A stretch of 64,000 nt of DNA from an uncultured Roseburia sp. (GTDB lineage: Bacteria; Bacillota; Clostridia; Lachnospirales; Lachnospiraceae), in contig CAKREH010000006.1 of NCBI GenBank assembly GCA_934317215.1, positions 59,080 to 123,079 of the forward strand. Direction: 5' to 3'. Below are positions 1-8,160 of the stretch, in pieces (the stretch's first letter is position 1; every line of letters begins with the position of its first letter). The notes beneath the pieces are model-generated. The model made no database searches. It saw only the letters and a program-made list of their open reading frames with translations, and had not been told where the DNA came from. A program made the translations under genes and the position numbers.

Positions 1-12
1 TTTCTCTTCCAT
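1..12 (-). CDS. possible start of a further minus-strand gene, cut by the window edge
   Basis: An ATG at position 12 on the minus strand is preceded by AAGGAATCAAAGAC, a usable Shine-Dalgarno with about nine bases of spacing, and opens a frame M-E-E-K that runs off the window. It lies downstream of argC in the same direction, so another arginine-pathway gene is plausible. Four codons cannot identify it. Confidence 0.25.
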
Positions 13-87
13 GTCTTTGATTCCTTTTCCAGCATAACTGTTTCGTCCAGTTACTTTTTACCTCTTATTAAAAATATAATTCAGTGT

Positions 88-155
88 ATTACTATATAAT
101 CTTTATTACTATGTAATCTTTATTACTATGTAATCTTTATTACTATGTAATCTTC
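88..155. repeat. four tandem copies of a 17-bp palindromic unit
   Basis: The unit ATTACTATGTAATCTTT occurs at 88-104 (one mismatch, ATATAAT), 105-121, 122-138 and 139-155 (last base changed), followed by a partial copy from about 157. Each unit holds the inverted repeat ATTAC-TAT-GTAAT, so the transcript could fold into a row of small hairpins. It sits just after the argC stop codon, between argC and whatever lies to the left. Confidence 0.85.
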
Positions 156-181
156 AATTACTATGCAGCCATCTATGATGC

Positions 182-1237
182 TTACGGGAACATCGGAACC
201 ATATTTAAGCCCTCTGCCTCATCAAAACCGAACAACAGGTTCATATTCTGTACCGCCTGTCCTGCTGCACCTTTTACCAGGTTGTCAAGTGCGCCCATCA
301 TCACGATACGTCCGGTTCTCTCGTCAATCTTAAAATTAACATCTACATAATTACTGCCCTCTACCCATTTTGTCTCCGGGCAGACATCTTTTTCCAGCAC
401 ACGGACAAATTTTTCTTTGCCATAATATTTATCATAGACTGCCTTTACTTCCTCATAAGAAGGAAGGCTGCCATCTGCTTTTTTTACCAGTGCTGCATAC
501 TCGGTTGCGAGGATACCGCGGTTCATCGGAACAAGATGCGGTGTAAAATTAACAACGATCTCTTTGCCTGCCGCATAACCGAGCTGCTCCTCAATCTCTG
601 GCGTATGACGGTGATTTGTCACTCCGTACGCTTTCATATTTTCATTGACCTCACAGAACAGGTTCGGCAGCTTTGCGCCCCGCCCTGCACCGGAAGTTCC
701 TGATTTTGCATCAATGATCAGCGTATTCGGGTCGATCAGTCCCTCTTTGACCAGCGGATAAGCGGTCAGAATGGAACAGGTCGTATAGCAGCCCGGATTG
801 GCGATAAGTCTTGCCCCTTTTACTTTATCACGATTGATCTCGCAGAGACCATAGACAGCTTCCTCTATAAACTGCGGACTCTTGTGCTTGATCTTGTACC
901 ATTTCTCATAGACGGAAACATCTTTGATTCTGAAATCAGCACTCAAATCTATGATTTTTACTTTATTTAATATATCCTCTGTCAGTACACCTGCCAAAAA
1001 TCCCTGCGGGGTTGCAGTAAAGATCACATCCACCTGGCTTGCAAGCTCATCCATATTATCATCTAAGCATACGTCATCCACGATCTCAAACATATTCTGG
1101 TAAACTTCTGCATATTTTTTATCTATGTAGCTGCGGGATCCATACCATTTAATCTCCACTTCTTTATGTCCCATTAAAATACGGACCAGTTCATTTCCTG
1201 CATATCCGGTTGCACCGATGATTCCTGCTTTTATCAT
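182..1237 (-). CDS. argC: N-acetyl-gamma-glutamyl-phosphate reductase
   Basis: Third step of arginine synthesis: NADPH-dependent reduction of N-acetyl-glutamyl phosphate to the semialdehyde, in the cytosol. The 351-residue protein is of normal family length. It has the Rossmann entry GATGYAGNE near residue 8 and the catalytic cysteine (about 150) in ANPGCYTT. I start at the second ATG (MIKAGIIG): GGAAAGG lies nine bases before it but directly abuts the ATG three codons upstream. It is divergent from argG across a 380-base region with a promoter and ARG-box-like sites, so ArgR repression is likely. Identification is secure; the start is fairly sure. Confidence 0.97.
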   Translation of the reverse strand: MIKAGIIGATGYAGNELVRILMGHKEVEIKWYGSRSYIDKKYAEVYQNMFEIVDDVCLDDNMDELASQVDVIFTATPQGFLAGVLTEDILNKVKIIDLSADFRIKDVSVYEKWYKIKHKSPQFIEEAVYGLCEINRDKVKGARLIANPGCYTTCSILTAYPLVKEGLIDPNTLIIDAKSGTSGAGRGAKLPNLFCEVNENMKAYGVTNHRHTPEIEEQLGYAAGKEIVVNFTPHLVPMNRGILATEYAALVKKADGSLPSYEEVKAVYDKYYGKEKFVRVLEKDVCPETKWVEGSNYVDVNFKIDERTGRIVMMGALDNLVKGAAGQAVQNMNLLFGFDEAEGLNMVPMFP

Positions 1238-1380
1238 TTTTCTCATCCTTTCCGCTCATGCTTATCTCACATGATTTCTGCCCATTATTGTATACAGGCA
1301 TACCTGCATAAGCATCTTTCTTCCTATATTAATACACCTCATCGCAGTCGTAAAGTATCTTTTTTCGTGCGCTGTTTGAT

Positions 1381-1400
1381 ATTGCATAATTATACATTCA
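1381..1400. promoter_or_regulatory. ARG-box-like operator over the argC -10
   Basis: ATTGCATAATTATACATTCA is an AT-rich imperfect palindrome of the TG(C/A)AT-N-ATTCA kind bound by ArgR/AhrC. It covers the argC -10, where a repressor would block polymerase. The assignment rests on resemblance to the consensus and on the flanking arginine genes. Confidence 0.55.
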
Positions 1401-1417
1401 TTTTGTTTTTTATGCAA
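1389..1417 (-). promoter_or_regulatory. argC promoter
   Basis: On the minus strand TTGCAT (1412-1417) and TATAAT (1389-1394) are separated by exactly 17 bases. This is a near-ideal sigma-A promoter, giving a leader of about 140 bases before argC. The ARG-box-like palindrome overlaps its -10. Confidence 0.8.
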
Positions 1418-1485
1418 TACCGTTTTTTGTCTTTTTCCTATAATATGTATTATAGTTAACTGTTTTCTCCATTTTGTATAATCTT

Positions 1486-1522
1486 TATGCATTTTTATGA
1501 ATAATGAATGTATAATTTTTCA
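1486..1522. promoter_or_regulatory. tandem ARG-box-like sites upstream of argG
   Basis: TATGCATTTTTATGAATA (1486-1503) and TGAATGTATAATTTTTCA (1505-1522) lie side by side, one helical arrangement typical of paired ARG boxes, and end two bases before the argG -35. The second copy departs more from the consensus. Predicted ArgR operator. Confidence 0.5.
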
Positions 1523-1523
1523 C

Positions 1524-1552
1524 TTGCGTTTCTACATTTTTTGTTGTATATT
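1524..1552 (+). promoter_or_regulatory. argG promoter
   Basis: TTGCGT (1524-1529) and TATATT (1547-1552) with a 17-base spacer, directly downstream of the ARG-box-like pair and 65 bases before the argG start. Confidence 0.65.
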
Positions 1553-1616
1553 GTCTTTAGTTAATGATCCGGCATACAAATGGGTCAAATATACATAACA
1601 GAAAGGGCTGTATCAC

Positions 1617-2849
1617 ATGAAGGAAAAAGTTATTTTAGCGTACTCCGGCGGACTTGATACCACCGCCATTATTCCATGGTTAAAGGAAAATTATGATTAT
1701 GAAGTTATCTGCTGCTGTATCGACTGCGGTCAGGAAGAAGAGTTAGACGGTCTTGAAGAAAGAGCCATCTCCTGTGGAGCTTCCAAATTATACATCGTAG
1801 ATATCATCGATGAATTCTGTGACGATTACATCATGCCATGTGTTCAGGCAAATGCCATTTATGAAAACAAATACTTACTCGGAACCTCTATGGCACGTCC
1901 TCTGATCGCTAAGAAGTTAGTTGAGATTGCAAGAAAAGAAGGTGCTACTGCAATCTGCCACGGTGCTACCGGCAAAGGAAACGATCAGATCCGTTTTGAG
2001 CTCGGCATCAAAGCACTTGCTCCTGACTTAAAGATCATCGCTGCATGGAGAGATTCAAAATGGACCATGGATTCCCGTGAGTCAGAAATCGAATACTGCA
2101 AAGCACATGGTATCCATCTTCCATTCTCCGCTGACACAAGCTACAGCCGTGACCGTAACATCTGGCACATCAGCCATGAAGGCCTTGAGTTAGAGGATCC
2201 TGCATGTGAGCCAAACTATGATCATCTGTTAGTTCTCGGTGTTTCCCCGGAAAAAGCTCCGGAAGAAGGCGAATATGTAACCATGACATTTGAGAAAGGT
2301 GTTCCGACTTCTGTAAACGGAAAAGAGATGAAAGTTTCCGATATCATCCGTGAGTTAAACCGTCTTGGCGGTAAACATGGTGTTGGCATCATCGATATCG
2401 TAGAGAACCGTGTTGTTGGTATGAAATCCCGCGGTGTATATGAGACTCCTGGCGGAACGATCTTAATGGAAGCCCACCAGCAGTTAGAGGAACTCGTTTT
2501 AGACCGTGCCACCATGGAAGTGAAGAAAGATATGGGTAACAAACTTGCCCAGATCGTTTACGAAGGAAAATGGTTCACACCTTTATGTGATGCAGTCAGA
2601 GCTTTCGTTACTTCCACACAGGAATATGTAACCGGCGAAGTTAAATTCAAATTATACAAAGGCAACATCATCAAAGCCGGAACAACTTCTAAATACTCTC
2701 TGTACAGTGAATCACTCGCAAGCTTCACAACCGGTGATCTTTACGATCATCACGATGCTTCCGGATTTATCACACTGTTCGGACTTCCATTAAAAGTTCG
2801 TGCTATGAAGATGCAGGAGATCGGCGAGAAAAATAAATATGAGGACTAA
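1617..2849 (+). CDS. argG: argininosuccinate synthase
   Basis: Joins citrulline and aspartate with ATP to form argininosuccinate, the penultimate step of arginine synthesis. The 410-residue protein has the N-terminal PP-loop AYSGGLDTT (residues 8-16) and the family's usual length. The start follows AGAAAGG. It is the only arginine gene on the plus strand here and stands alone, bounded by its own promoter and a strong terminator. Regulation with argC through the shared intergenic operators is inferred from the sites there. The call is secure. Confidence 0.98.
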   Translation: MKEKVILAYSGGLDTTAIIPWLKENYDYEVICCCIDCGQEEELDGLEERAISCGASKLYIVDIIDEFCDDYIMPCVQANAIYENKYLLGTSMARPLIAKKLVEIARKEGATAICHGATGKGNDQIRFELGIKALAPDLKIIAAWRDSKWTMDSRESEIEYCKAHGIHLPFSADTSYSRDRNIWHISHEGLELEDPACEPNYDHLLVLGVSPEKAPEEGEYVTMTFEKGVPTSVNGKEMKVSDIIRELNRLGGKHGVGIIDIVENRVVGMKSRGVYETPGGTILMEAHQQLEELVLDRATMEVKKDMGNKLAQIVYEGKWFTPLCDAVRAFVTSTQEYVTGEVKFKLYKGNIIKAGTTSKYSLYSESLASFTTGDLYDHHDASGFITLFGLPLKVRAMKMQEIGEKNKYED

Positions 2850-2873
2850 TCACAGGCTGTGATTATGGTTCTA

Positions 2874-2906
2874 TTACTTCATAGCGGACAATTTCCTATG
2901 AAGTAA
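2874..2906. repeat. hairpin of a composite dispersed repeat (copy 1)
   Basis: TTACTTCATAG (2874-2884) and CTATGAAGTAA (2896-2906) are perfect 11-bp arms around an 11-base loop ending AATTTC. The right arm runs into the A-tract of the argG terminator. The same plan, CATAG-11-base loop-CTATG joined to a terminator, recurs at 50257-50320. Confidence 0.7.
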
Positions 2907-2936
2907 AAAAACAGGAGCTTATGCTCCTGTTTTTTT
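2905..2936 (+). terminator. argG intrinsic terminator, probably bidirectional
   Basis: AAAAAAACAGGAGC, loop TTAT, GCTCCTGTTTTTTT: a GC-rich stem with A- and T-tracts on both sides. It can end argG transcripts and those of the convergent M20 amidohydrolase gene. Confidence 0.9.
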
Positions 2937-3007
2937 ACTTTATACTGCCTTGTTCTGCCATCCATGAAAGAACCTGACTGTGACTGTGCCTCTGACATCT
3001 ATGATTC

Positions 3008-4141
3008 TCACTGTTTCAGTGCTTCTACCAACAATTTTGCAAGATACTCTGCTGCCGGCGTAAGTGCCGCCTCATCCGCATAAAACTTTGGATGATGGTT
3101 CGGATAACCGACTCCCGTTCCCACGTTGATAAAACAGCCCGGAATCTTTTCCAGATAAAAAGCAAAATCCTCTCCACCTGTCGAATTACGCTGTGGAACA
3201 ACCTCAAATCCACTCTCTTCCGCCACTTTTTGTGCAAACGCACTCCACGATTCCTCATTGACAGTTGCAGGCGGCCCCGGATACCATAACAGTTCCGCCT
3301 TTGCGCCATATGCTGCTGCTGTGTGTTCTGCAATCTCACGCATGCGTTTTTCTATAAAGATACGATCGTCTTTTTCCATGGAACGCACGGTACCCTCCAG
3401 TTCCACCTTATCCGGGATCACATTCCAGGTATTGCCGCCATCAATCCTCGTCACACTGACAACACCTGTATGGAACGGATTTAAGTTTCTGCCGACAATA
3501 CTCTGGAACGCCTGTATCACAGATGCAGCTGCCAGGATCGTGTCCACGCCCTCATCCGGGTGTCCTCCATGGCAGCCCGTTCCCGTGATATTTAACTCAA
3601 ACCGGTCTACCGCAGCCATGACACTGCCCGCACGGATTCCCAGCGTTCCAACCGGAAGATATGCCGCCGTATGCAGTCCAAAGATCGCTGTTATATCCGA
3701 GAGCACACCGGTTTCAAGAACTGTCTCCGCACCATGGGAAGATTCCTCTGCCGGTTGGAACAGAATTTTTACATTTCCCTGTAACTCCTCTTTCCGCTCC
3801 TGTAACAGCAATGCTGCTCCAAGCACCGCCGCCGTATGAAAATCATGTCCGCAGGCATGCATTTTCCCCGGAATTTTTGATTTATAAGGAATATCTGTTT
3901 CCTCCGCGATCGGCAGTGCATCAATGTCACAGCGCAGTCCATAAGTTTTTCCCGGTTTTGCGCCGCGCACAATGGCGGCCACACCAGTCTTTAGCGGTGT
4001 CTGTAAAATCTCAATGCCTGCCGCCACAAGTTCACATTTGATCCGCTCTGTCGTCTCATATTCCTCATAGGACAGCTCCGGATGCATATGAAGTTCCTCA
4101 AAAAAACCGGTAAGTTTCTGTTCTAATGCCTTTCGTTCCAT
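3008..4141 (-). CDS. M20-family amidohydrolase (N-acyl-amino-acid/hippurate type)
   Basis: A 377-residue M20D metallo-aminoacylase, expected to hydrolyse N-acylated amino acids or small peptides in the cytosol. Metal-site motifs are visible: HACGHDFH around residues 95-102, PAEESS near 130-135, and the bulge RIDGGNTWNVIP typical of the dimerisation domain. I start at the second methionine because GGAG sits six bases before it; the ATG four codons upstream has no ribosome site. It is last in the direction of the peptide ABC importer operon, about 150 bases after the permease gene. This suggests it processes what the importer brings in. The exact substrate is unknown. Confidence 0.88.
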   Translation of the reverse strand: MERKALEQKLTGFFEELHMHPELSYEEYETTERIKCELVAAGIEILQTPLKTGVAAIVRGAKPGKTYGLRCDIDALPIAEETDIPYKSKIPGKMHACGHDFHTAAVLGAALLLQERKEELQGNVKILFQPAEESSHGAETVLETGVLSDITAIFGLHTAAYLPVGTLGIRAGSVMAAVDRFELNITGTGCHGGHPDEGVDTILAAASVIQAFQSIVGRNLNPFHTGVVSVTRIDGGNTWNVIPDKVELEGTVRSMEKDDRIFIEKRMREIAEHTAAAYGAKAELLWYPGPPATVNEESWSAFAQKVAEESGFEVVPQRNSTGGEDFAFYLEKIPGCFINVGTGVGYPNHHPKFYADEAALTPAAEYLAKLLVEALKQ

Positions 4142-4289
4142 ACTCTTCTCCATTTCTACACATTCTCACGTTCTGCCCACAGCTCTGTCTATTATAACAA
4201 ACGATTGCTTGCATGCTCCGCAAACGTTCTATCTGTTATCCCTCTCATCATTTCTGTGGTTTAAATTTTTATTCGCTTTCATCCGCCGC

Positions 4290-5165
4290 CTACCTGCGTC
4301 CACCGGATGGATCAAATGCATCACGCAATGCATCACCGACAAAGTTGATGGAAATTACCAGCACCACAATCATGATTCCCGGCGGCAGCCAGAGCCACGG
4401 CTGTGAAGTCAATACTGTGATAGACTGCGCCCCGTTTAACATATTTCCAAGGCTTGCCATCGGCGGCTGTACACCCATGCCAAGGAAACTCAAAGCCGCC
4501 TCATCCAGCATGGAGATTGCCATAACAGATGTTGCATATACGAGGATCGGTGCAACTGTGTTTGGTAAGATTTCTGAAAATAAGATATGACGAAGCGGCA
4601 TCCCTGCCACCACATTTCCCTTGACAAAATTTGCTTCACGCAGACTCAAAACATTTCCACGCACCAGTCTTGCCACACCCGGCCAGTCTACAAATCCAAG
4701 GATCAGGATAATGCTCCACAAACCCGGTTTAAAGATTGCCGCCGCAACAAGCACAAGAAGGATATAAGGAAATGACATCACCATATCCGTAAAACGCATC
4801 AGGATCATATCCGCCACACCGCCAAAATATCCCGCGATCAGACCGAGCACCACTCCGATTACCGTGGAGATCACCGTTGCAAGGATTCCTACAAGCAGAG
4901 AGATCCTGGTTGCATATAAAAGTCTGCTGAACACGTCCCTGCCAATCTGATCCGTTCCAAGGATAAATTCCTTACACGGTGCACCGCTGAAAGTTCCGAC
5001 GATCGCATCCGGATCATAAGGCGCAACAACCGGCGCAAACAGCGCTGCCAGACCGACAACCACCAGTATCACAAGGCTGATCTTTGCAAGATGATGTGCA
5101 CGGAAACGCCGCATCACAGTCTGCATGTATGTTTCATTTGCATTAACTTTTTTCTTTTTTCTCAT
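4290..5165 (-). CDS. peptide ABC transporter permease (OppC/DppC type)
   Basis: Inner-membrane subunit of an oligopeptide or dipeptide importer. It is 291 residues long, with a basic N-terminus, a first membrane helix near 30-50, a short extracytoplasmic loop containing the OppC hallmark LGTDQIGRDVFSRLLY, and the BPD_transp_1 fold with further helices to about 275. It is separated from the OppB-like gene by 15 bases, so co-translation in one operon is likely. The gene ends with TAG. Family call is firm; specificity cannot be read from a permease. Confidence 0.93.
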   Translation of the reverse strand: MRKKKKVNANETYMQTVMRRFRAHHLAKISLVILVVVGLAALFAPVVAPYDPDAIVGTFSGAPCKEFILGTDQIGRDVFSRLLYATRISLLVGILATVISTVIGVVLGLIAGYFGGVADMILMRFTDMVMSFPYILLVLVAAAIFKPGLWSIILILGFVDWPGVARLVRGNVLSLREANFVKGNVVAGMPLRHILFSEILPNTVAPILVYATSVMAISMLDEAALSFLGMGVQPPMASLGNMLNGAQSITVLTSQPWLWLPPGIMIVVLVISINFVGDALRDAFDPSGGRR

Positions 5166-5180
5166 ATAAGTTCAACCTCT

Positions 5181-6128
5181 TTACTGAAGTTTTATCGTCG
5201 GATCTACCACCGCATATAAAATATCCGTCAGAAGATTACCGAGCAGTACCACGATCGCCGAGAGCAGACAGACGCCCATGATGACCGGATAGTCACGGTT
5301 CGTGATCGCACTCATTGTCATAAGCCCTAGCCCCGGCCAGGAAAATACCTGTTCCACGATGATCGACCCGCCAAACAGTACCGGGATCTCCATTCCAATG
5401 ACTGTCACGATCGGAACTAAAGCGTTGCGCAGCGCATGTTTATTGATGACCAGGAAATGACCGATTCCCTTTGCCCGCGCTGTGCGCAGATAATCCTGCT
5501 GTAAAATTTCAAGCACCGCGCTGCGGATATATCGGATATTGGTTCCTGCCATGGAAACTGCAAGCACAATGACCGGCATAACCATGTGTGCCGCCACGTC
5601 CGCCGCTCCCCCGGATGTTCCAAGTGTCGTCATTCCTCCGGAAGGCAGCCAGCCCAATTTTACCGTAAACAGATAGATCAGAAGCATGGCAAGGAAAAAT
5701 CCCGGAATACTGCTGCCAAGGAACGATAATGTTACCACCGTATAATCACCTTTCGAATACTGATGGATTGCGCTGTAGATCCCTGCCGGAACCGCAAGCA
5801 GGATACTGACAAGCAGTGACACTCCCATCAGAAGCAGTGTCGGTCCAAGATGACTCGTGATCATAGCAGCGACCGGCTGGTAATTTTTAATGGAATATCC
5901 CATATTTCCATGCAGAAGCTGCCCCAGCCATACAAAATACTGCACATAAAATGGTTTGTCGATTCCTAATGCTATCGCTTTTGCCTGTACCGCAGCCTCC
6001 GAAACGCGTGGTCCCTGCAGCATTTCAAGCGGACTCCCCGCCATGCACATGATCGCATAATCGATCACGGTAATGCCGAGTAAAACCGGAATTGCGATCA
6101 GGATACGTTTGATAATATATTTCGTCAT
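5181..6128 (-). CDS. peptide ABC transporter permease (OppB/DppB type)
   Basis: Partner permease of the OppC-like subunit, 315 residues. It starts in the OppB manner with KYIIKRILIAIPVLLGI as helix 1, followed by the large periplasmic-side loop and five more helices. The EAA-like loop lies near RTARAKGIGHF. I choose the ATG at 6128, six bases after GAGG, over the ATG four codons upstream. It is third or fourth in a tight operon (binding protein, two ATPases, two permeases), all minus strand with gaps of 7-35 bases. Confidence 0.93.
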   Translation of the reverse strand: MTKYIIKRILIAIPVLLGITVIDYAIMCMAGSPLEMLQGPRVSEAAVQAKAIALGIDKPFYVQYFVWLGQLLHGNMGYSIKNYQPVAAMITSHLGPTLLLMGVSLLVSILLAVPAGIYSAIHQYSKGDYTVVTLSFLGSSIPGFFLAMLLIYLFTVKLGWLPSGGMTTLGTSGGAADVAAHMVMPVIVLAVSMAGTNIRYIRSAVLEILQQDYLRTARAKGIGHFLVINKHALRNALVPIVTVIGMEIPVLFGGSIIVEQVFSWPGLGLMTMSAITNRDYPVIMGVCLLSAIVVLLGNLLTDILYAVVDPTIKLQ

Positions 6129-6161
6129 AATATTCCTCATTCCTGGATGAAAAAATGTATG

Positions 6162-7169
6162 TTACGCAGTTTCTGTCCCCTCGTAATAAGGACACGCCAC
6201 CAGATGATCCGGTTTTTCCGCCATCGGCAGAAGCATCGGCTCACTCACACTGCAGTCTTCTCTCGCATACGGACATCTCGGATGAAACCTGCAGCCCTTC
6301 GGCGGATGTACCGCAGAGGCAACCTCCCCTGTCAAAACGGCTGATTTTTCTTCCCGCCGTCCCGGATCTGCAGCCGGTGCTGCCTGTGTCAGTGCTTTCG
6401 TATACGGATGTGCCGGATGCCTAAACACTTCACCGGCATCTGCAATCTCAACAATCTTTCCAAGATACATAACTGCGATCCGGTCACTGACATAACGGAC
6501 TGCACCAAGCCCATGACCGACAAACAGGCTCGTCAGTCCCAGCTCGTTCTGTAATTCCCGGATCAGATTCAATATCTGCGCCTGGATCGACACATCAAGT
6601 GCACTGACCGGTTCGTCACACACAATAAACTCCGGTTTTAAGGACAACGCTTTTGCAATTCCGATACGCTGTCTCTGTCCACCCGAAAACTCATGCGGAT
6701 ATTTTAAAAGTGCACTTTGAGGCAGACCAACCATATCCAAAAGCTGTTTTAAATCCGTGTCGATCGTTTTCTTATCTGATACACCATGATACAACATCGG
6801 CTGTGCTAAAATGTCATAAATATGTTTCCGCGGGTTGAGGGATGAATAGGAATCCTGAAAGATCATCTGAAGATTGGTTCCCGCCTGTTTTCGTGCCTTT
6901 TTTTCACCGCGTGTAAGAGATCTTCCACCTATTTTTTCCCCATGATAATAAATCGCACCGTCAGTCGGCGAGAGCAGTCCCACCAAAAGCTGGCCGATCG
7001 TGGACTTTCCACAGCCTGACTCTCCAACCAGTCCAAGGGTCTCGCCCTTTTTTATTGAAAAATCAACGCCGTCAACGGCCTGTATCTGACTGACGGTATG
7101 GGTAATGATGCCGCCCTTGATATCATAATATTTTTTTAAATTCCCTACTCTGATCAGTTCTTTATCCAT
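6162..7169 (-). CDS. peptide ABC transporter ATP-binding protein (OppF/DppF type)
   Basis: Cytoplasmic ATPase, 335 residues. Walker A is GESGCGKST, the signature is FSGGQRQRIGIA and Walker B is FIVCDEPVSALD. The C-terminal extension holds the cysteine-rich motif seen in Opp/Dpp ATPases (CRFHPRCPYAREDC), which in relatives binds an iron-sulphur cluster. It pairs with the OppD-like ATPase whose stop lies seven bases upstream. Confidence 0.95.
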   Translation of the reverse strand: MDKELIRVGNLKKYYDIKGGIITHTVSQIQAVDGVDFSIKKGETLGLVGESGCGKSTIGQLLVGLLSPTDGAIYYHGEKIGGRSLTRGEKKARKQAGTNLQMIFQDSYSSLNPRKHIYDILAQPMLYHGVSDKKTIDTDLKQLLDMVGLPQSALLKYPHEFSGGQRQRIGIAKALSLKPEFIVCDEPVSALDVSIQAQILNLIRELQNELGLTSLFVGHGLGAVRYVSDRIAVMYLGKIVEIADAGEVFRHPAHPYTKALTQAAPAADPGRREEKSAVLTGEVASAVHPPKGCRFHPRCPYAREDCSVSEPMLLPMAEKPDHLVACPYYEGTETA

Positions 7170-7176
7170 TCCTGTT

Positions 7177-8145
7177 TTAACTCCTGTCAGCCTTATGGCA
7201 GCGCACGAAATGATCCTTTTCTATCTCTCTCATCTCCTGCTTCTTTTCACAGCCTTCCCCGGCAAATGCACAGCGGTCCGCAAACCTGCATCCCGTAATC
7301 TGGTCATAATTTTCCGGTACGATTCCCGGAATCGATGCAAGCGTCCTTCCGCCCTCATCGTAAATGCCCGGAACCGTATCAAGCAGTGCTTTCGTATACG
7401 GATGTGCCGGATGATAAAAAAGATCTTTCACAGATGCCATCTCTATGATCTGTCCCGCATACATGACAAACACACGGTCCGCCATCTGCGCCACAAGACC
7501 GATATCGTGTGTGATCAGGATCACCGACATTCCGATTTCTTTTTGCAGATCCCGTATCAGTTCCATGATCTGCGCCTGGATCGTCACGTCAAGTGCCGTC
7601 GTCGGCTCATCTGCGATCAGGAGTTTGGGATTACAGCAAAGTGCCATCGCGATCATCACTCGCTGACGCATCCCGCCGGAAAGCATATGCGGATATTTTT
7701 TCATTGCAGCACGCGCATCCGGCATACCGACTTTCTCTAAGATCGTGACCGCACGCTCTCCTGCTTCTTTTTTTGACAGATGCATATGAATGCGGATGCT
7801 CTCTGTGATCTGGCTTCCGATCGTAAACACCGGGTTTAACGATGTTAATGGATCCTGAAAAATCATCGTCATCTGATTTCCGCGGATCGTATCTAACTGT
7901 TTTTCATCCATATCCAGCAGATTTTTGTTTGCAAAGAGGACAGAGCCGTCAACGACAGCTCCGCCCTTTCCTAATAATCCCATAATAGACAGTGATGTCA
8001 CACTCTTGCCACAGCCGGACTCGCCAACGATACAAACCGTCTCTCCCTCTGCAACATCAAAACTGACATGATCCACACTGGTCTTTTTTCCAAAATCCCC
8101 GGTAAACTCTGTGGTCAGATCATTTACCTGTAATAATTTTGACAT
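7177..8145 (-). CDS. peptide ABC transporter ATP-binding protein (OppD/DppD type)
   Basis: Second ATPase of the importer, 322 residues. Walker A GESGCGKSV, signature LSGGMRQRV, Walker B LLIADEPTTALD and the H-loop ITHDIGLV are all intact. The C-terminal oligo_HPY motif includes CRFADRCAFAGEGC. It follows the binding-protein gene by 15 bases. Nothing is degraded in this operon. Confidence 0.95.
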   Translation of the reverse strand: MSKLLQVNDLTTEFTGDFGKKTSVDHVSFDVAEGETVCIVGESGCGKSVTSLSIMGLLGKGGAVVDGSVLFANKNLLDMDEKQLDTIRGNQMTMIFQDPLTSLNPVFTIGSQITESIRIHMHLSKKEAGERAVTILEKVGMPDARAAMKKYPHMLSGGMRQRVMIAMALCCNPKLLIADEPTTALDVTIQAQIMELIRDLQKEIGMSVILITHDIGLVAQMADRVFVMYAGQIIEMASVKDLFYHPAHPYTKALLDTVPGIYDEGGRTLASIPGIVPENYDQITGCRFADRCAFAGEGCEKKQEMREIEKDHFVRCHKADRS

Positions 8146-8160
8146 TGATTTTCCCGTTCC

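Noticed and set aside
88..155. CRISPR array
   Set aside because: Units are 17 bp and directly joined with no spacers, and no cas gene is present.
3258..3839. 193-codon plus-strand frame inside the M20 gene
   Set aside because: Shadow of a well-supported gene; no start site or motifs.
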